From positions 1 to 64,000 of the forward strand of contig JBPJFY010000008.1 in assembly GCA_051208045.1 (NCBI GenBank): 64,000 bases of DNA, written 5' to 3'. The translations under genes were made by a program, and so were the position numbers. Below, piece by piece: positions 23,848 to 33,895 of this stretch; position 1 is the first letter of the stretch; every line of letters starts with the position of its first letter. This stretch comes from LZORAL124-50-18 sp051208045 (GTDB taxonomy: Bacteria; Pseudomonadota; Gammaproteobacteria; Pseudomonadales; Oleiphilaceae). The notes beneath the pieces were generated by a model, which worked only from the letters and a program-made list of their open reading frames with translations, ran no database searches and had not been told where the DNA came from.

Positions 23848-24197
23848 AGAAAAAACTGCCGTTAATCGCAATCATCATTTTTCTGGGCGTTTGTGTTGCG
23901 GCTTATGTGGCTATTCCAAAATCTTACGGCATCTATCAGGAGGCTTTGGCCCTGGCAAAAACCGATGCTGTGCTGATTGATCGACTGGGGCAGGATATCA
24001 GCGACAGCCTGTTCCCCTATTCCCATATCAGCAAAGGTATGGCGCGCATAGAAGTGACGATCAGCGGCAACAAAAGCAGCGGTTTACTCCTGATCCGCGG
24101 GGAAAAGAAAGGCGATGAGTGGGCGTTAACCAGCGTTTTGTTTGAGCACACCCCCGACAGTAAGCGGTATGCAGTGTTTAAGGATCGCAAAAATTGA
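23844..24197 (+). CDS. Coa1-like membrane-anchored protein
   Basis: 117 residues, ATG 23844 overlapping the preceding stop. One N-terminal membrane segment (LIAIIIFLGVCVAAYVAI) is followed by SYGIYQEALALAKTDAVLID, RLGQDISDS and VTISGNKSSGLLLIRGEKKG. This matches the pattern of the cytochrome-oxidase-assembly Coa1 family (SYG.Y..AL..A......I..LG). In bacteria the family is often found away from oxidase genes, with unknown function. No oxidase gene is nearby here. Confidence 0.7.
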   Translation: MKKKLPLIAIIIFLGVCVAAYVAIPKSYGIYQEALALAKTDAVLIDRLGQDISDSLFPYSHISKGMARIEVTISGNKSSGLLLIRGEKKGDEWALTSVLFEHTPDSKRYAVFKDRKN

Positions 24198-24208
24198 AGC
24201 GCTTACAA

Positions 24209-24941
24209 TTATGACCCCACCAACTCTGCAATAAACTGCTCCCGCAGTTGCTGCCACTCACCGGACGCCTTCATGGCTTTGAGTGCACTTTCCAGTGGTT
24301 TGGCCAAATGCTGGTGCTTGCTGTGAATGTAGTGATAGAGGGGACGCTTGGCCAGAGGTGGCTCCAGCGGCACGATGCTATTGATATCGGATTCCTTGAG
24401 ATAACCCAGGCCATCAATTCTCGGTAAAAGAGCAAGGTCATAACGGTCGTTAGCGACCAGTTCCAGCGCTTTGTTCATGGTACGACAACCTTGAGCTCGA
24501 AATCCCTGTACTGCTTCTTCCACCAGAATCATGCCGTCCAGATAGGCCAGCGAAAAGGGCTTGAGGTCGTCCCAGCCGGTAATTTTGTGATTGGGAATTT
24601 TGCTGAACGCGACCACTTCAATGTGTGTAACTGGTTCCTGAATCATCACCAGATTGGGAAAGCGCACCTCCAGGCCTTCGATGCGGATAAGCTCGGCATC
24701 ACTGCCACCGGCATTGGCCAACTCTATGGCACGGCGGGGGGGGGAGCTTCAAGTAGACGACTTTATAACCGATCCGAGCGTAGGCGCGTGTGATGACCTG
24801 TTCGACAAAGGTTTCCACGTAGTCGCCTTCAAAGCGACTGATTTTCAGGGTTTCCGCTGCGATAGGCGGAGCGCAGCAGAGTAAAAGGAGCAATACAGAC
24901 AGGCGGGTGCGGCAGCGGGAGAGGGGATTGATCAGCAGCAT
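24209..24941 (-). pseudogene. Periplasmic binding protein, frameshifted in a C9 tract
   Basis: Frame 1 starts at ATG 24941 with a signal peptide (LSVLLLLLCCAPPIAAE) and SBP family 3 sequence (LKISRFEGDYVETFVEQVIT, YKVVYLKLP). It then runs into nine consecutive C on the minus strand (24736-24744) and goes out of frame. Frame 2 carries the rest to 24209: RRAIELANAGGSDAELIRIE, FPNLVMIQEPVTHIEVV, GMILVEEAVQGFRAQGCRTM, ELVANDRYDLALLPRIDGLG. With eight C the two join perfectly as KLPPRRAIELANAGG. The gene is thus intact except for one base. Causes could be phase variation, a mutation, or a sequencing error. No transporter genes are adjacent. Confidence 0.8.
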
Positions 24942-25047
24942 GTCACGCACTTTGGAGAATTCCGGAAAGCCAAATACATATACTCCCCAGCATAGTGCGG
25001 TATGAAAAAATGTGCCAGATCAGGCCAAGTTAATCAGGCTTGGTCAA

Positions 25048-26100
25048 TCATGTATAAGCATTATGCAATGCCAGCGCGGCGCCAAGAAGCCCGGTCAGTG
25101 GTTCAGTGACCACATAACTGGGAATCTGCTGAACAAAGGGTTGCATTCGCGCCTTGTTTTCCAGTGCCGTGCGAAAACCGCTGTGCTGGAACAACGGCAA
25201 TATACGCGGCAGAATACCGCCACACAGATAAACCCCCCCGCGCGCGCCGGTGAGCAAAGCCGCATCGCCCACCACCTGGCCCAGCAGTTGACAGAAGTGC
25301 TGAACGACCTGATGGGCAAGGCTGGTTGGATCGCTCAGTGCGTCGCTCGTGATCTCGGCGGGCGTGCGTGTAGCGTTTTCCGCCGCGCTGCCTCCCGGTG
25401 CTTCTCTGTGAGCAAGTTCATGCCAGGCTCGATACAGGTTCGTGAGCCCTTCGCCACAGAGTAGACGCTCCACCGAGACGCGATCATAGGTGCGCCAGAG
25501 GATGCGCAATATTTCCACTTCCTGTTCGTTGGTAGGCGCAAACGCGATATGACCACCTTCAGTGGACAGCGGAATCCATCCACGAATGGTGGGAGGAGGG
25601 TTCGACGCTTCATCCAACAACGGTACCAGCGCAGACACCCCCAACCCGGTGCCGGGGCCAATCACCAGCCGGGGTTGCGTGAGGAGCGGTTGCCAGGTGG
25701 CGTCCTGTCCCGGATTCGTGCTCACACATTGGTCGGGAGAAAGCGCTGTCACCCCCAGGGCCATGGCGGTAAAGTCGTTTACCAGCTTGAACTGACGAAA
25801 CCCCTGCTGCGCGGGCAGTGTGTCCTGATTCAGTACCCAGTGGTTGTTGGTAAACGGCACGATGCGTTGGGTGAGCGGCGCGGCGATAGCAAAGCAAGCG
25901 GCGTCGCACGCCGTATAGTCGTGATTGCCGAGGTAGCTCTCAATGGCGGCTTCCAGCGTGGGGTAGTCCGCGCAGGGGAGAACCTCGACCTGATGCAGGT
26001 TCGGCACCCCGTCTGACACCGTGGCCAGGGCAAAGCGGGCATTGGTGCCACCGATATCGGCGACAAGAAAAGGGCGATGGGCGGGGTTGGGTACATTCAT
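25048..26100 (-). CDS. glk: Glucokinase
   Basis: 350 residues, ATG 26100. ROK/Glk-type ATP glucokinase: phosphate-1 motif VADIGGTNARFALATVSDG (about 13-31), catalytic Asp in LVNDFTAMALG (about 109), GPGTGLGVSALVPL (about 148) and TEGGHIAFAP with the substrate Glu/His. The C-terminal GARGGVYLCGGI holds the adenosine motif. It phosphorylates glucose to glucose-6-phosphate, feeding the Entner-Doudoroff route. It follows edd by 15 bases on the same strand, as in Pseudomonas edd-glk operons, and would share HexR control. Confidence 0.95.
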   Translation of the reverse strand: MNVPNPAHRPFLVADIGGTNARFALATVSDGVPNLHQVEVLPCADYPTLEAAIESYLGNHDYTACDAACFAIAAPLTQRIVPFTNNHWVLNQDTLPAQQGFRQFKLVNDFTAMALGVTALSPDQCVSTNPGQDATWQPLLTQPRLVIGPGTGLGVSALVPLLDEASNPPPTIRGWIPLSTEGGHIAFAPTNEQEVEILRILWRTYDRVSVERLLCGEGLTNLYRAWHELAHREAPGGSAAENATRTPAEITSDALSDPTSLAHQVVQHFCQLLGQVVGDAALLTGARGGVYLCGGILPRILPLFQHSGFRTALENKARMQPFVQQIPSYVVTEPLTGLLGAALALHNAYT

Positions 26101-26115
26101 GGTCAGGTCGTCTTC

Positions 26116-27951
<1,836 letters not shown>

Positions 27952-28112
27952 GGCAAACTCCCAATATACTGTTAGTAGGGTCGGTAAAACCGGTGGCCCT
28001 GGTGGGGTTCGTGGACTAAACGGTTGTTTTCTTACATTCGATGAAATAAAACTACGAAATGTGCGAAATATTGCGTTGAATCACGGTATTTTGTTGTGAA
28101 TAATAAAAATTA

Positions 28113-28130
28113 TGTGGTAACTTTACTACA
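28113..28130. promoter_or_regulatory. HexR-like operator between edd and gap
   Basis: TGTGGTAACTTTACTACA is an imperfect palindrome (7 of 8 arm positions paired around CT), close to the gammaproteobacterial HexR motif TGTARTAAA-TTACTACA. It lies 36 bases upstream of the gap start in the divergent edd/gap spacer. HexR, relieved by KDPG, controls exactly these genes in Pseudomonas and Shewanella. No hexR gene is in the window. Confidence 0.65.
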
Positions 28131-28166
28131 TGTTACGAGAAAGATAAATCCTTAAGGAGCGATGAA

Positions 28167-29177
28167 ATGACTATTCGTGCAGCAATTAATGGCTTTGGCC
28201 GGATTGGCCGCAACGTACTTCGAGCAATTTACGAAGGGAACTATCGGGATCAGATTGAAATCGTTGCCATTAATGATCTGGGCGACGCGGCAATCAACGC
28301 TCATTTGTTCAAGTATGACACAGCCCATGGCATTTTTGCGGGGGATGTGACGCATCAGGAACACCATATTACGGTCAACTATGGTGACTATGCGGATCGA
28401 ATTTCTGTCACGGCAATCCGGAACCCGGCGGAATTGCCCTGGAAATCCAAACAGGTGGATCTGGTGCTGGAATGTACCGGGTTATTCCGATCCAGTGACA
28501 CCTGCCAGGCACACGTAGAAGCGGGGGCGCAGAAGGTCTTGATCTCGGCCCCCGGCAAAAACGTGGATGCGACGATTGTGTATGGTGTGAATCATGATAC
28601 GTTGAAGAGCAACCACCGGTTTGTGTCCAATGCATCCTGCACGACCAACTGCCTGGCACCCCTGGCCAAAGTTTTATCGGATACCGTCGGCATCCGCAGC
28701 GGGCTGATGACCACTATCCATGCCTACACCAATGATCAGGTGCTCACCGACGTTTACCACTCTGACCCCTACCGGGCGCGCTCCGCCACCCAATCCATGA
28801 TCCCCACCAAAACCGGTGCGGCCGAAGCCGTCGGCTTGGTGTTGCCTGAGTTGAATGGCAAGTTTGCGGGCATGGCAGTGCGAGTGCCGACCATCAACGT
28901 TTCGGTGGTGGATCTCGTGTTCATGCCGGAGCGGGCCACGACGGTCGAGGAAGTGAACAGCATCGTGAAACAGGCATCGGAAGGCAGCAAAGTGCTGGCG
29001 TACAATGACCTCCCACTGGTATCTTCCGATTTCCGCCATAACCCCTATTCCTCCATCTTTGATGCCAATCAGACCAAAGTCTGTGAGGGGCAGGTGAAAG
29101 TGATGAGCTGGTATGACAACGAGTGGGGCTTTTCAAACCGGATGCTGGACACCAGCATCGTAATGATGAATGTATAA
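28167..29177 (+). CDS. gap: Glyceraldehyde-3-phosphate dehydrogenase, Pseudomonas Gap-1 type
   Basis: 336 residues, ATG 28167 with AAGGAG upstream. NAD-binding INGFGRIGRNVLRAIYEG at the N-terminus; Asp37 in AINDLGDAAINAHLFKYD points to NAD rather than NADP. Catalytic Cys158 lies in SNASCTTNCLAPLAKVL and its partner His in MTTIHAYTNDQ (about 185). The IND-LGDAAINAHL stretch and the RNPAELPW segment are typical of the Pseudomonas gap-1 enzyme, which works in the catabolic direction and is HexR-regulated. It is followed after 15 bases by pyruvate kinase, forming the lower glycolytic unit after the Entner-Doudoroff split. Confidence 0.95.
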   Translation: MTIRAAINGFGRIGRNVLRAIYEGNYRDQIEIVAINDLGDAAINAHLFKYDTAHGIFAGDVTHQEHHITVNYGDYADRISVTAIRNPAELPWKSKQVDLVLECTGLFRSSDTCQAHVEAGAQKVLISAPGKNVDATIVYGVNHDTLKSNHRFVSNASCTTNCLAPLAKVLSDTVGIRSGLMTTIHAYTNDQVLTDVYHSDPYRARSATQSMIPTKTGAAEAVGLVLPELNGKFAGMAVRVPTINVSVVDLVFMPERATTVEEVNSIVKQASEGSKVLAYNDLPLVSSDFRHNPYSSIFDANQTKVCEGQVKVMSWYDNEWGFSNRMLDTSIVMMNV

Positions 29178-29192
29178 GGAAGGATTCGATCA

Positions 29193-30644
29193 ATGACTCT
29201 GCGCAGAACAAAAATCATCGCTACCCTGGGGCCCGCCACTGAATCCCGAGAGGCGCTGGTGGCCATTGTCCGCGCGGGTGTGGATATGGTGCGATTGAAC
29301 TTCTCACACGGCGCGCCGGATGAGCATGCCGCCCGCGCCCGTATGGTGCGGGAAGTGGCAGAAGAGCAGGGTCGGCATGTGGCAGTCATGGCCGACCTGC
29401 AGGGTCCCAAGTTGCGTATTGCCCGGTTTCAGGAAGACAAGGTGCGCCTGAAGCTGGGTGACCGGTTCGTGTTTGATATACGGCTGGGCGTACAGGACGG
29501 CACGCAGGAGCGCGTCGGGATAGATTACAAAGGGCTGATCAATGATGTGCAGCCCGGGGATATTCTGCTGCTTGACGATGGCCGTATGGAAATGCGCGTA
29601 GAAGACGTTACCGAGCACGAGATCGTGTGCACCGTGTTGATCGGCGGCATCCTGTCCAACAACAAAGGCATCAATCGGCAGGGCGGAGGCCTCTCTGCAG
29701 ATGCGTTGACCGCCAAGGACAAGGAAGACATTAAAACGGCGGCGGCCATCGGTGTGGACTATGTGGCGGTGTCTTTTCCTCGGGATGCCTCGGATATGGA
29801 CGAAGCGCGCACCCTGTTGCAAGCGGCCGGTTCTCCGGCTGGATTGATCGCGAAAATCGAACGAGCCGAACTGGTGGATGACGCATCGCTGCTGGATGGC
29901 ATTATCATGGCCTCCGAAGGGGTAATGATTGCCCGGGGTGACCTCGCGGTGGAAATCGGTGATGCGGGCCTGGTGGGCGTGCAAAAGCGCATCATTCGCC
30001 GTGCGCGCAGTCTCAACAAGTTTGCCATCACGGCAACGCAAATGATGGAATCCATGATTACGAGTCCCATGCCAACGCGCGCGGAAGTCTCCGACGTGGC
30101 GAATGCCGTGTTTGATTCCACCGATGCGGTCATGCTGTCGGCAGAATCCGCTGTGGGTGAGTATCCTACGGAGGCGGTTGTCGCCATGGCGCGCATCTGT
30201 CTCGGGGCAGAAAAAGATCCCGCCACGCGCATTTCCAAGCACCGCCTGGAGGAAAGCTTTCATCAAATCGATGAAACCATTGCCTTGAGTGCCATGTATG
30301 CCGCGAATCACCTGCAGGGGGTGAAAGCCATCATTTGTATGACCGAAACCGGCGCTACGCCGCTGCTCATGTCGCGCATTCGCTCGCCGTTGCCGATCTT
30401 TGCGTATTCCCGTCATGAGGCCACACAGAATCGCGTCGTGATCTATCGAAATGTGCATTCGGTGGCTTTTGACAGTGCAATGATCGAGACGCATCAGGTG
30501 AATCAGGTCGCCATTGATTTATTGAAAGAAAGAGGCGTGGTGAACGACGGTGATCTCGTGGTGGTGACCAAAGGAGATTACATCAATGCGCAGGGCGGGA
30601 CCAACACCATGAAAGTGGTACGCGTCGGTGAAACCATTAATTAA
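29193..30644 (+). CDS. pykA: Pyruvate kinase
   Basis: 483 residues, ATG 29193 with AAGGA upstream, 15 bases after gap. Motifs: RRTKIIATLGPATESREALV, GVDMVRLNFSHG, catalytic Lys in LIAKIERAELVDD (about 225), MIARGDLAVEIG, ITATQMMESMITSPMPTRAE and the C-terminal GGTNTMKVVRVGE. The ending and general pattern suit the AMP/sugar-phosphate-regulated PykA (type II) group. It converts phosphoenolpyruvate and ADP to pyruvate and ATP. It precedes the glucosylglycerate cluster by 130 bases, perhaps in the same transcript. Confidence 0.94.
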   Translation: MTLRRTKIIATLGPATESREALVAIVRAGVDMVRLNFSHGAPDEHAARARMVREVAEEQGRHVAVMADLQGPKLRIARFQEDKVRLKLGDRFVFDIRLGVQDGTQERVGIDYKGLINDVQPGDILLLDDGRMEMRVEDVTEHEIVCTVLIGGILSNNKGINRQGGGLSADALTAKDKEDIKTAAAIGVDYVAVSFPRDASDMDEARTLLQAAGSPAGLIAKIERAELVDDASLLDGIIMASEGVMIARGDLAVEIGDAGLVGVQKRIIRRARSLNKFAITATQMMESMITSPMPTRAEVSDVANAVFDSTDAVMLSAESAVGEYPTEAVVAMARICLGAEKDPATRISKHRLEESFHQIDETIALSAMYAANHLQGVKAIICMTETGATPLLMSRIRSPLPIFAYSRHEATQNRVVIYRNVHSVAFDSAMIETHQVNQVAIDLLKERGVVNDGDLVVVTKGDYINAQGGTNTMKVVRVGETIN

Positions 30645-30774
30645 TGCGCTGCACTGGCTGCGCACTGAGGGGCCGCTAGCGCTGAAAAGTCGACTATCGG
30701 CACCTTTATTGCTGCTCTCCAACGTGGGTCGAGATCTGACTCGACATCGAATTCCACGCTTCAGGAGAGTAGCC

Positions 30775-31704
30775 ATGCCAACCTTGCCGGACTTTTTGAA
30801 AGCCAAGCTGGATGTGGCCATACAGGCCCACCGGCTCCCCTCATCCTTCTGGACCTCGCTTGAGCAGGGCATCTTACCCTGTGCCGCGCACATTGCGCAG
30901 AGTGTTCGGGCGAAACCGGGCGATGATGCACTTATTTGGGGCGTTAATGGTGCCCAAGGCACGGGTAAGTCCACTTTGGTGCATTTCCTGGCGTTAATAT
31001 TGAAAGAAAGTTACGGCCTGCGCGTGGTGACGTTGTCTATTGACGATTTTTACCTGTCCAAAGCAGACCGGCAAGCCATGGCGGCTCGTGTGCACCCGCT
31101 GTTTGCCACACGTGGTGTACCGGGTACCCATCAGGTCGATCTGGGCTGTCAAACGCTGATCAAATTGAAAAAGCTTCAGCCGGGCGAAACCCTGCCTTTA
31201 CCTGCGTTTGATAAGGCGCAGGATGACTGCGTGCCTTCCTCCCAATGGAAATCCGTCACCGGTCCGGTGGATGTGGTGTTGTTTGAAGGCTGGTGCGTGG
31301 GCTGTCAGCCGCAGCCGGACGAGGCTTTGCGAGCGCCCGTGAATGCCCTGGAAGCCGACGAGGATGCCAAAGGCCGGTGGCGAGACTACGTGAATCAGCA
31401 GTTACGGGTGGTGTATCCTGCCTGGTTTAATCTGCTGGATGCGCTGGTGGTGCTGAAGAGTCCCGGCTTCGAGCAGGTGGCAGAGTGGCGGGGCTTGCAG
31501 GAGCAGAAACTGCACGAACAGGTGAAGGCTGCCGGGAAGCCCGTTCCGGCGACGTTGATGAGTGCTGCACAGATCAAACGGTTTATCCAGCATTACGAGC
31601 GCCTGACGCGCTGGAGCCTGGAAACATTGCCACCTATCTCGGAAGTGGTATTGGATTTGCAGAAGGATCATACCATCCGTCAGTGTCATATTGCGTCGCG
31701 CTGA
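30775..31704 (+). CDS. D-glycerate kinase-like P-loop kinase
   Basis: 309 residues from ATG 30775, preceded by AGGAGA; the frame open to 30628 overlaps pyk and is not family-like. P-loop WGVNGAQGTGKSTLVHFLAL (about 57-76), base-binding SIDDFYLSKADRQAMAARVH, GVPGTHQVDLG, and VVLFEGWCVGCQPQ: the pattern of plant-type GLYK/YggC kinases, which form 3-phosphoglycerate from D-glycerate. In this operon it would rephosphorylate glycerate released by the phosphorylase two genes on, or supply 3-phosphoglycerate to GpgS. The exact product (2- or 3-phosphoglycerate) is not readable. Confidence 0.82.
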   Translation: MPTLPDFLKAKLDVAIQAHRLPSSFWTSLEQGILPCAAHIAQSVRAKPGDDALIWGVNGAQGTGKSTLVHFLALILKESYGLRVVTLSIDDFYLSKADRQAMAARVHPLFATRGVPGTHQVDLGCQTLIKLKKLQPGETLPLPAFDKAQDDCVPSSQWKSVTGPVDVVLFEGWCVGCQPQPDEALRAPVNALEADEDAKGRWRDYVNQQLRVVYPAWFNLLDALVVLKSPGFEQVAEWRGLQEQKLHEQVKAAGKPVPATLMSAAQIKRFIQHYERLTRWSLETLPPISEVVLDLQKDHTIRQCHIASR

Positions 31705-31725
31705 CGGATTTCGCCGACGGTAAGC

Positions 31726-31757
31726 ACTGCTTTCCACGTTAACTGCTTTCCACGTTA
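31726..31757 (+). repeat. 16-bp perfect tandem duplication before the phosphatase gene
   Basis: ACTGCTTTCCACGTTA occurs twice back to back (31726-31741, 31742-31757) immediately before the ATGGAGG that carries the Shine-Dalgarno of the next gene. It is probably a recent slippage duplication in the leader; no regulatory meaning is evident. Confidence 0.75.
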
Positions 31758-31770
31758 AATGGAGGCCCGT

Positions 31771-32658
31771 ATGACAAACCATTCACCGCCGCCCTTGTTG
31801 GTATTTACCGATCTGGACGGCACGCTGCTGGACCATACGACCTATTCCCATGCGCCGGCGTTACCGGCGCTGGCGCGACTATCCAAGCTCGATGTGCCGG
31901 TCATTCCCACCACCAGCAAAACCTTTGCTGAGCTGGCGGTGCTGATGCCCACACTCAATCTGCACGACCCATTCATTGTTGAAAATGGCGCGGGCGTTGC
32001 GTTTCCACAGAGCAGCCCTCTGCTGGCAGGGGTAGACCCGGCGATCGCTACCGTGGCTCGGGGCGGTTGGGTGTTGGTGTCCATGGAGCCCAGATATGCG
32101 CAACTTCAAACAACGCTCGCGGAGTTAAAAGCCTGTTTCAAATTCTCGCTGTTCAGCGATTTAAGCCTGCAGAGCATCGCAGCGTTGACCGGATTAAGTG
32201 AGGCGGACGCGGCGCGGGCTGCGGAGCGCAATTTCTCCCAACCCATCCACTGGGAAGATTCTGGTCAGGCCATGATGGATTTTTCCTCTGCCCTGAGCCA
32301 GGTGGGCTTTCGTGTTGTGCATGGTGGGCGCTTTTTGCATGTGCTTGGAGAGGCGTCTAAAGGCAGCAGTGTGACCTGGCTGGCGTCGCTGTACGAAAAG
32401 CTTACCGGCGTACCCATTCCGACCGTTGGCCTGGGCGATGGAGGGAACGATGTTCCCATGCTGGAAGTGGTGGACTATCCGGTGCTGATTGCATCGAATG
32501 ATCATGCCCCACCCGTGGCGGATCACATTGCCCGCTTGCGCGTCACCGAGCAGGTGGGGCCTGCCGGCTGGAATGCGGCCATTCTGGACATATTACGGGA
32601 GGCAGGATTCGCGGGCGCTGGGGTAAAAGAAACACACACAACCATGGAAAATAATTAA
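31771..32658 (+). CDS. HAD phosphatase, mannosyl/glucosyl-3-phosphoglycerate phosphatase family
   Basis: 295 residues from ATG 31771; GGAGG five bases upstream favours this over ATG 31759. HAD motif I LVFTDLDGTLLDHTTYSHAP (about 8-27), motif II PTTSKTFAEL (Ser/Thr), a C2-type cap with MPGP features (PFIVENGAGVAFP, EADAARAAERNFSQPIHWED) and motif IV VGLGDGGNDVPMLEVVDYPV. This is the MPGP/YedP family that removes phosphate from mannosyl- or glucosyl-3-phosphoglycerate. Because it lies one base before gpgS, the likely substrate is glucosyl-3-phosphoglycerate, giving glucosylglycerate. Confidence 0.88.
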   Translation: MTNHSPPPLLVFTDLDGTLLDHTTYSHAPALPALARLSKLDVPVIPTTSKTFAELAVLMPTLNLHDPFIVENGAGVAFPQSSPLLAGVDPAIATVARGGWVLVSMEPRYAQLQTTLAELKACFKFSLFSDLSLQSIAALTGLSEADAARAAERNFSQPIHWEDSGQAMMDFSSALSQVGFRVVHGGRFLHVLGEASKGSSVTWLASLYEKLTGVPIPTVGLGDGGNDVPMLEVVDYPVLIASNDHAPPVADHIARLRVTEQVGPAGWNAAILDILREAGFAGAGVKETHTTMENN

Positions 32659-32659
32659 T

Positions 32660-33895
32660 ATGGGTGATTTTTATCAGAATGGTGTTGTGACCACCTTGCA
32701 CAATCTGTCACGCAGACCACTCGCGGAATTGGAAAAAGAGCTGATCGAGTTCTCGGCAGAACGGCCGATCGGGTTAATTCTGCCCTGCCTGTATTCTGAA
32801 CTTGAAACCGAAGCGATGCCGCGCATCACGTCGCACCTGTCGCAGGTACCGTATCTGGAGGAGATCATCATCGGTCTGGATCGCGCCGATGAAAAGCAAT
32901 ATCGCCATGCCCTGGACTTTTTTTCCCAGTTACCCCAGCGCTATAAGGTGTTGTGGAATGATGGCCCCCGGCTGCAAAAGCTGGATCAGGAACTGATCAA
33001 CGAGGGGTTGTCCCCCAAAGAGCTGGGTAAAGGCCGGAATGTCTGGTTTTGCATGGGCTACTCGCTGGCGTCCAACCGCACCGAATCTGTCGCTCTACAT
33101 GATTGCGACATCGTGACCTATGATCGCGAACTGCTTGCGCGGCTGGTGTATCCGGTGGCGAATCCCAATTTTAACTACGAGTTCTGTAAAGGGTATTACG
33201 CGCGTGTTGCCAATCAGAAAATGAATGGGCGTGTGTGCCGTTTGCTCGTCACCCCCCTGTTGCGTGCGCTCAAAAAGGTGTTTGGCTCGCTCGACTACCT
33301 TGAGTATCTGGACAGTTTTCGCTACCCGCTTTCCGGCGAGTTTTCGTTCCGGAAAGATGTCATCAGCGATATTCGCATTCCCAGTGACTGGGGATTGGAA
33401 ATTGGCGTGCTCAGCGAGATGAAACGCAATTACTCCACCAACCGGATCTGTCAGGTAGACATTGCCGACATCTACGACCATAAGCATCAGGATTTGTCGG
33501 CCGGGAACGACCAGGCCGGGCTGTCGAAAATGTCCATCGATATCACCAAGGCGGTGTTCCGCAAACTGGCGACCAACGGCATCGTGTTCAATCAGGAGAC
33601 GTTTCGTACCATCAAAGCGACTTACTTCCGGATCGGGTTGGATTTTATTGAAACCTATAAAAACGATGCGGAAATCAATGGCTTGAAACTGGATGTGCAC
33701 AAAGAAGAGCAGGCGGTGGAACTGTTTGCCCAGAACATCATGAAAGCCGGGGAGCACTTCCTGGAGAATCCTATGGAAACACCGTTTATCCCTTGCTGGA
33801 ACCGGGTGCGAAGTGCGATACCGGGCTTCATGAAACGTTTCTATGATGCGGTGGATCAGGACATGGAAGAGTTTGGATCGCGATATGAGTATTGA
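32660..33895 (+). CDS. gpgS: Glucosyl-3-phosphoglycerate synthase
   Basis: 411 residues, ATG 32660, one base after the phosphatase stop. GT-A glycosyltransferase of the GT81/GT55-like group: IGLILPCLYSELETEAMPRI (nucleotide site), EIIIGLDRADEKQY, GKGRNVWFCMGYSLA, metal-binding DxD as HDCDIV (about 147-152) and FRYPLSGEFSFRKDVI with DWGLEIGVLSEM. It joins NDP-glucose and 3-phosphoglycerate. Together with the phosphatase it makes glucosylglycerate, a compatible solute also linked to nitrogen limitation. The mannosyl variant (MpgS) is a less likely alternative. Its 3' end overlaps the next gene by 11 bases. Confidence 0.88.
   Translation: MGDFYQNGVVTTLHNLSRRPLAELEKELIEFSAERPIGLILPCLYSELETEAMPRITSHLSQVPYLEEIIIGLDRADEKQYRHALDFFSQLPQRYKVLWNDGPRLQKLDQELINEGLSPKELGKGRNVWFCMGYSLASNRTESVALHDCDIVTYDRELLARLVYPVANPNFNYEFCKGYYARVANQKMNGRVCRLLVTPLLRALKKVFGSLDYLEYLDSFRYPLSGEFSFRKDVISDIRIPSDWGLEIGVLSEMKRNYSTNRICQVDIADIYDHKHQDLSAGNDQAGLSKMSIDITKAVFRKLATNGIVFNQETFRTIKATYFRIGLDFIETYKNDAEINGLKLDVHKEEQAVELFAQNIMKAGEHFLENPMETPFIPCWNRVRSAIPGFMKRFYDAVDQDMEEFGSRYEY

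Noticed and set aside
29304..30494. 396-codon minus-strand frame
   Set aside because: Antisense to pyruvate kinase.
30728..30745. GTCGAG-ATCTGA-CTCGAC hairpin between pyk and the kinase gene as a terminator
   Set aside because: Six-bp stem without a U-run; could as well be chance.
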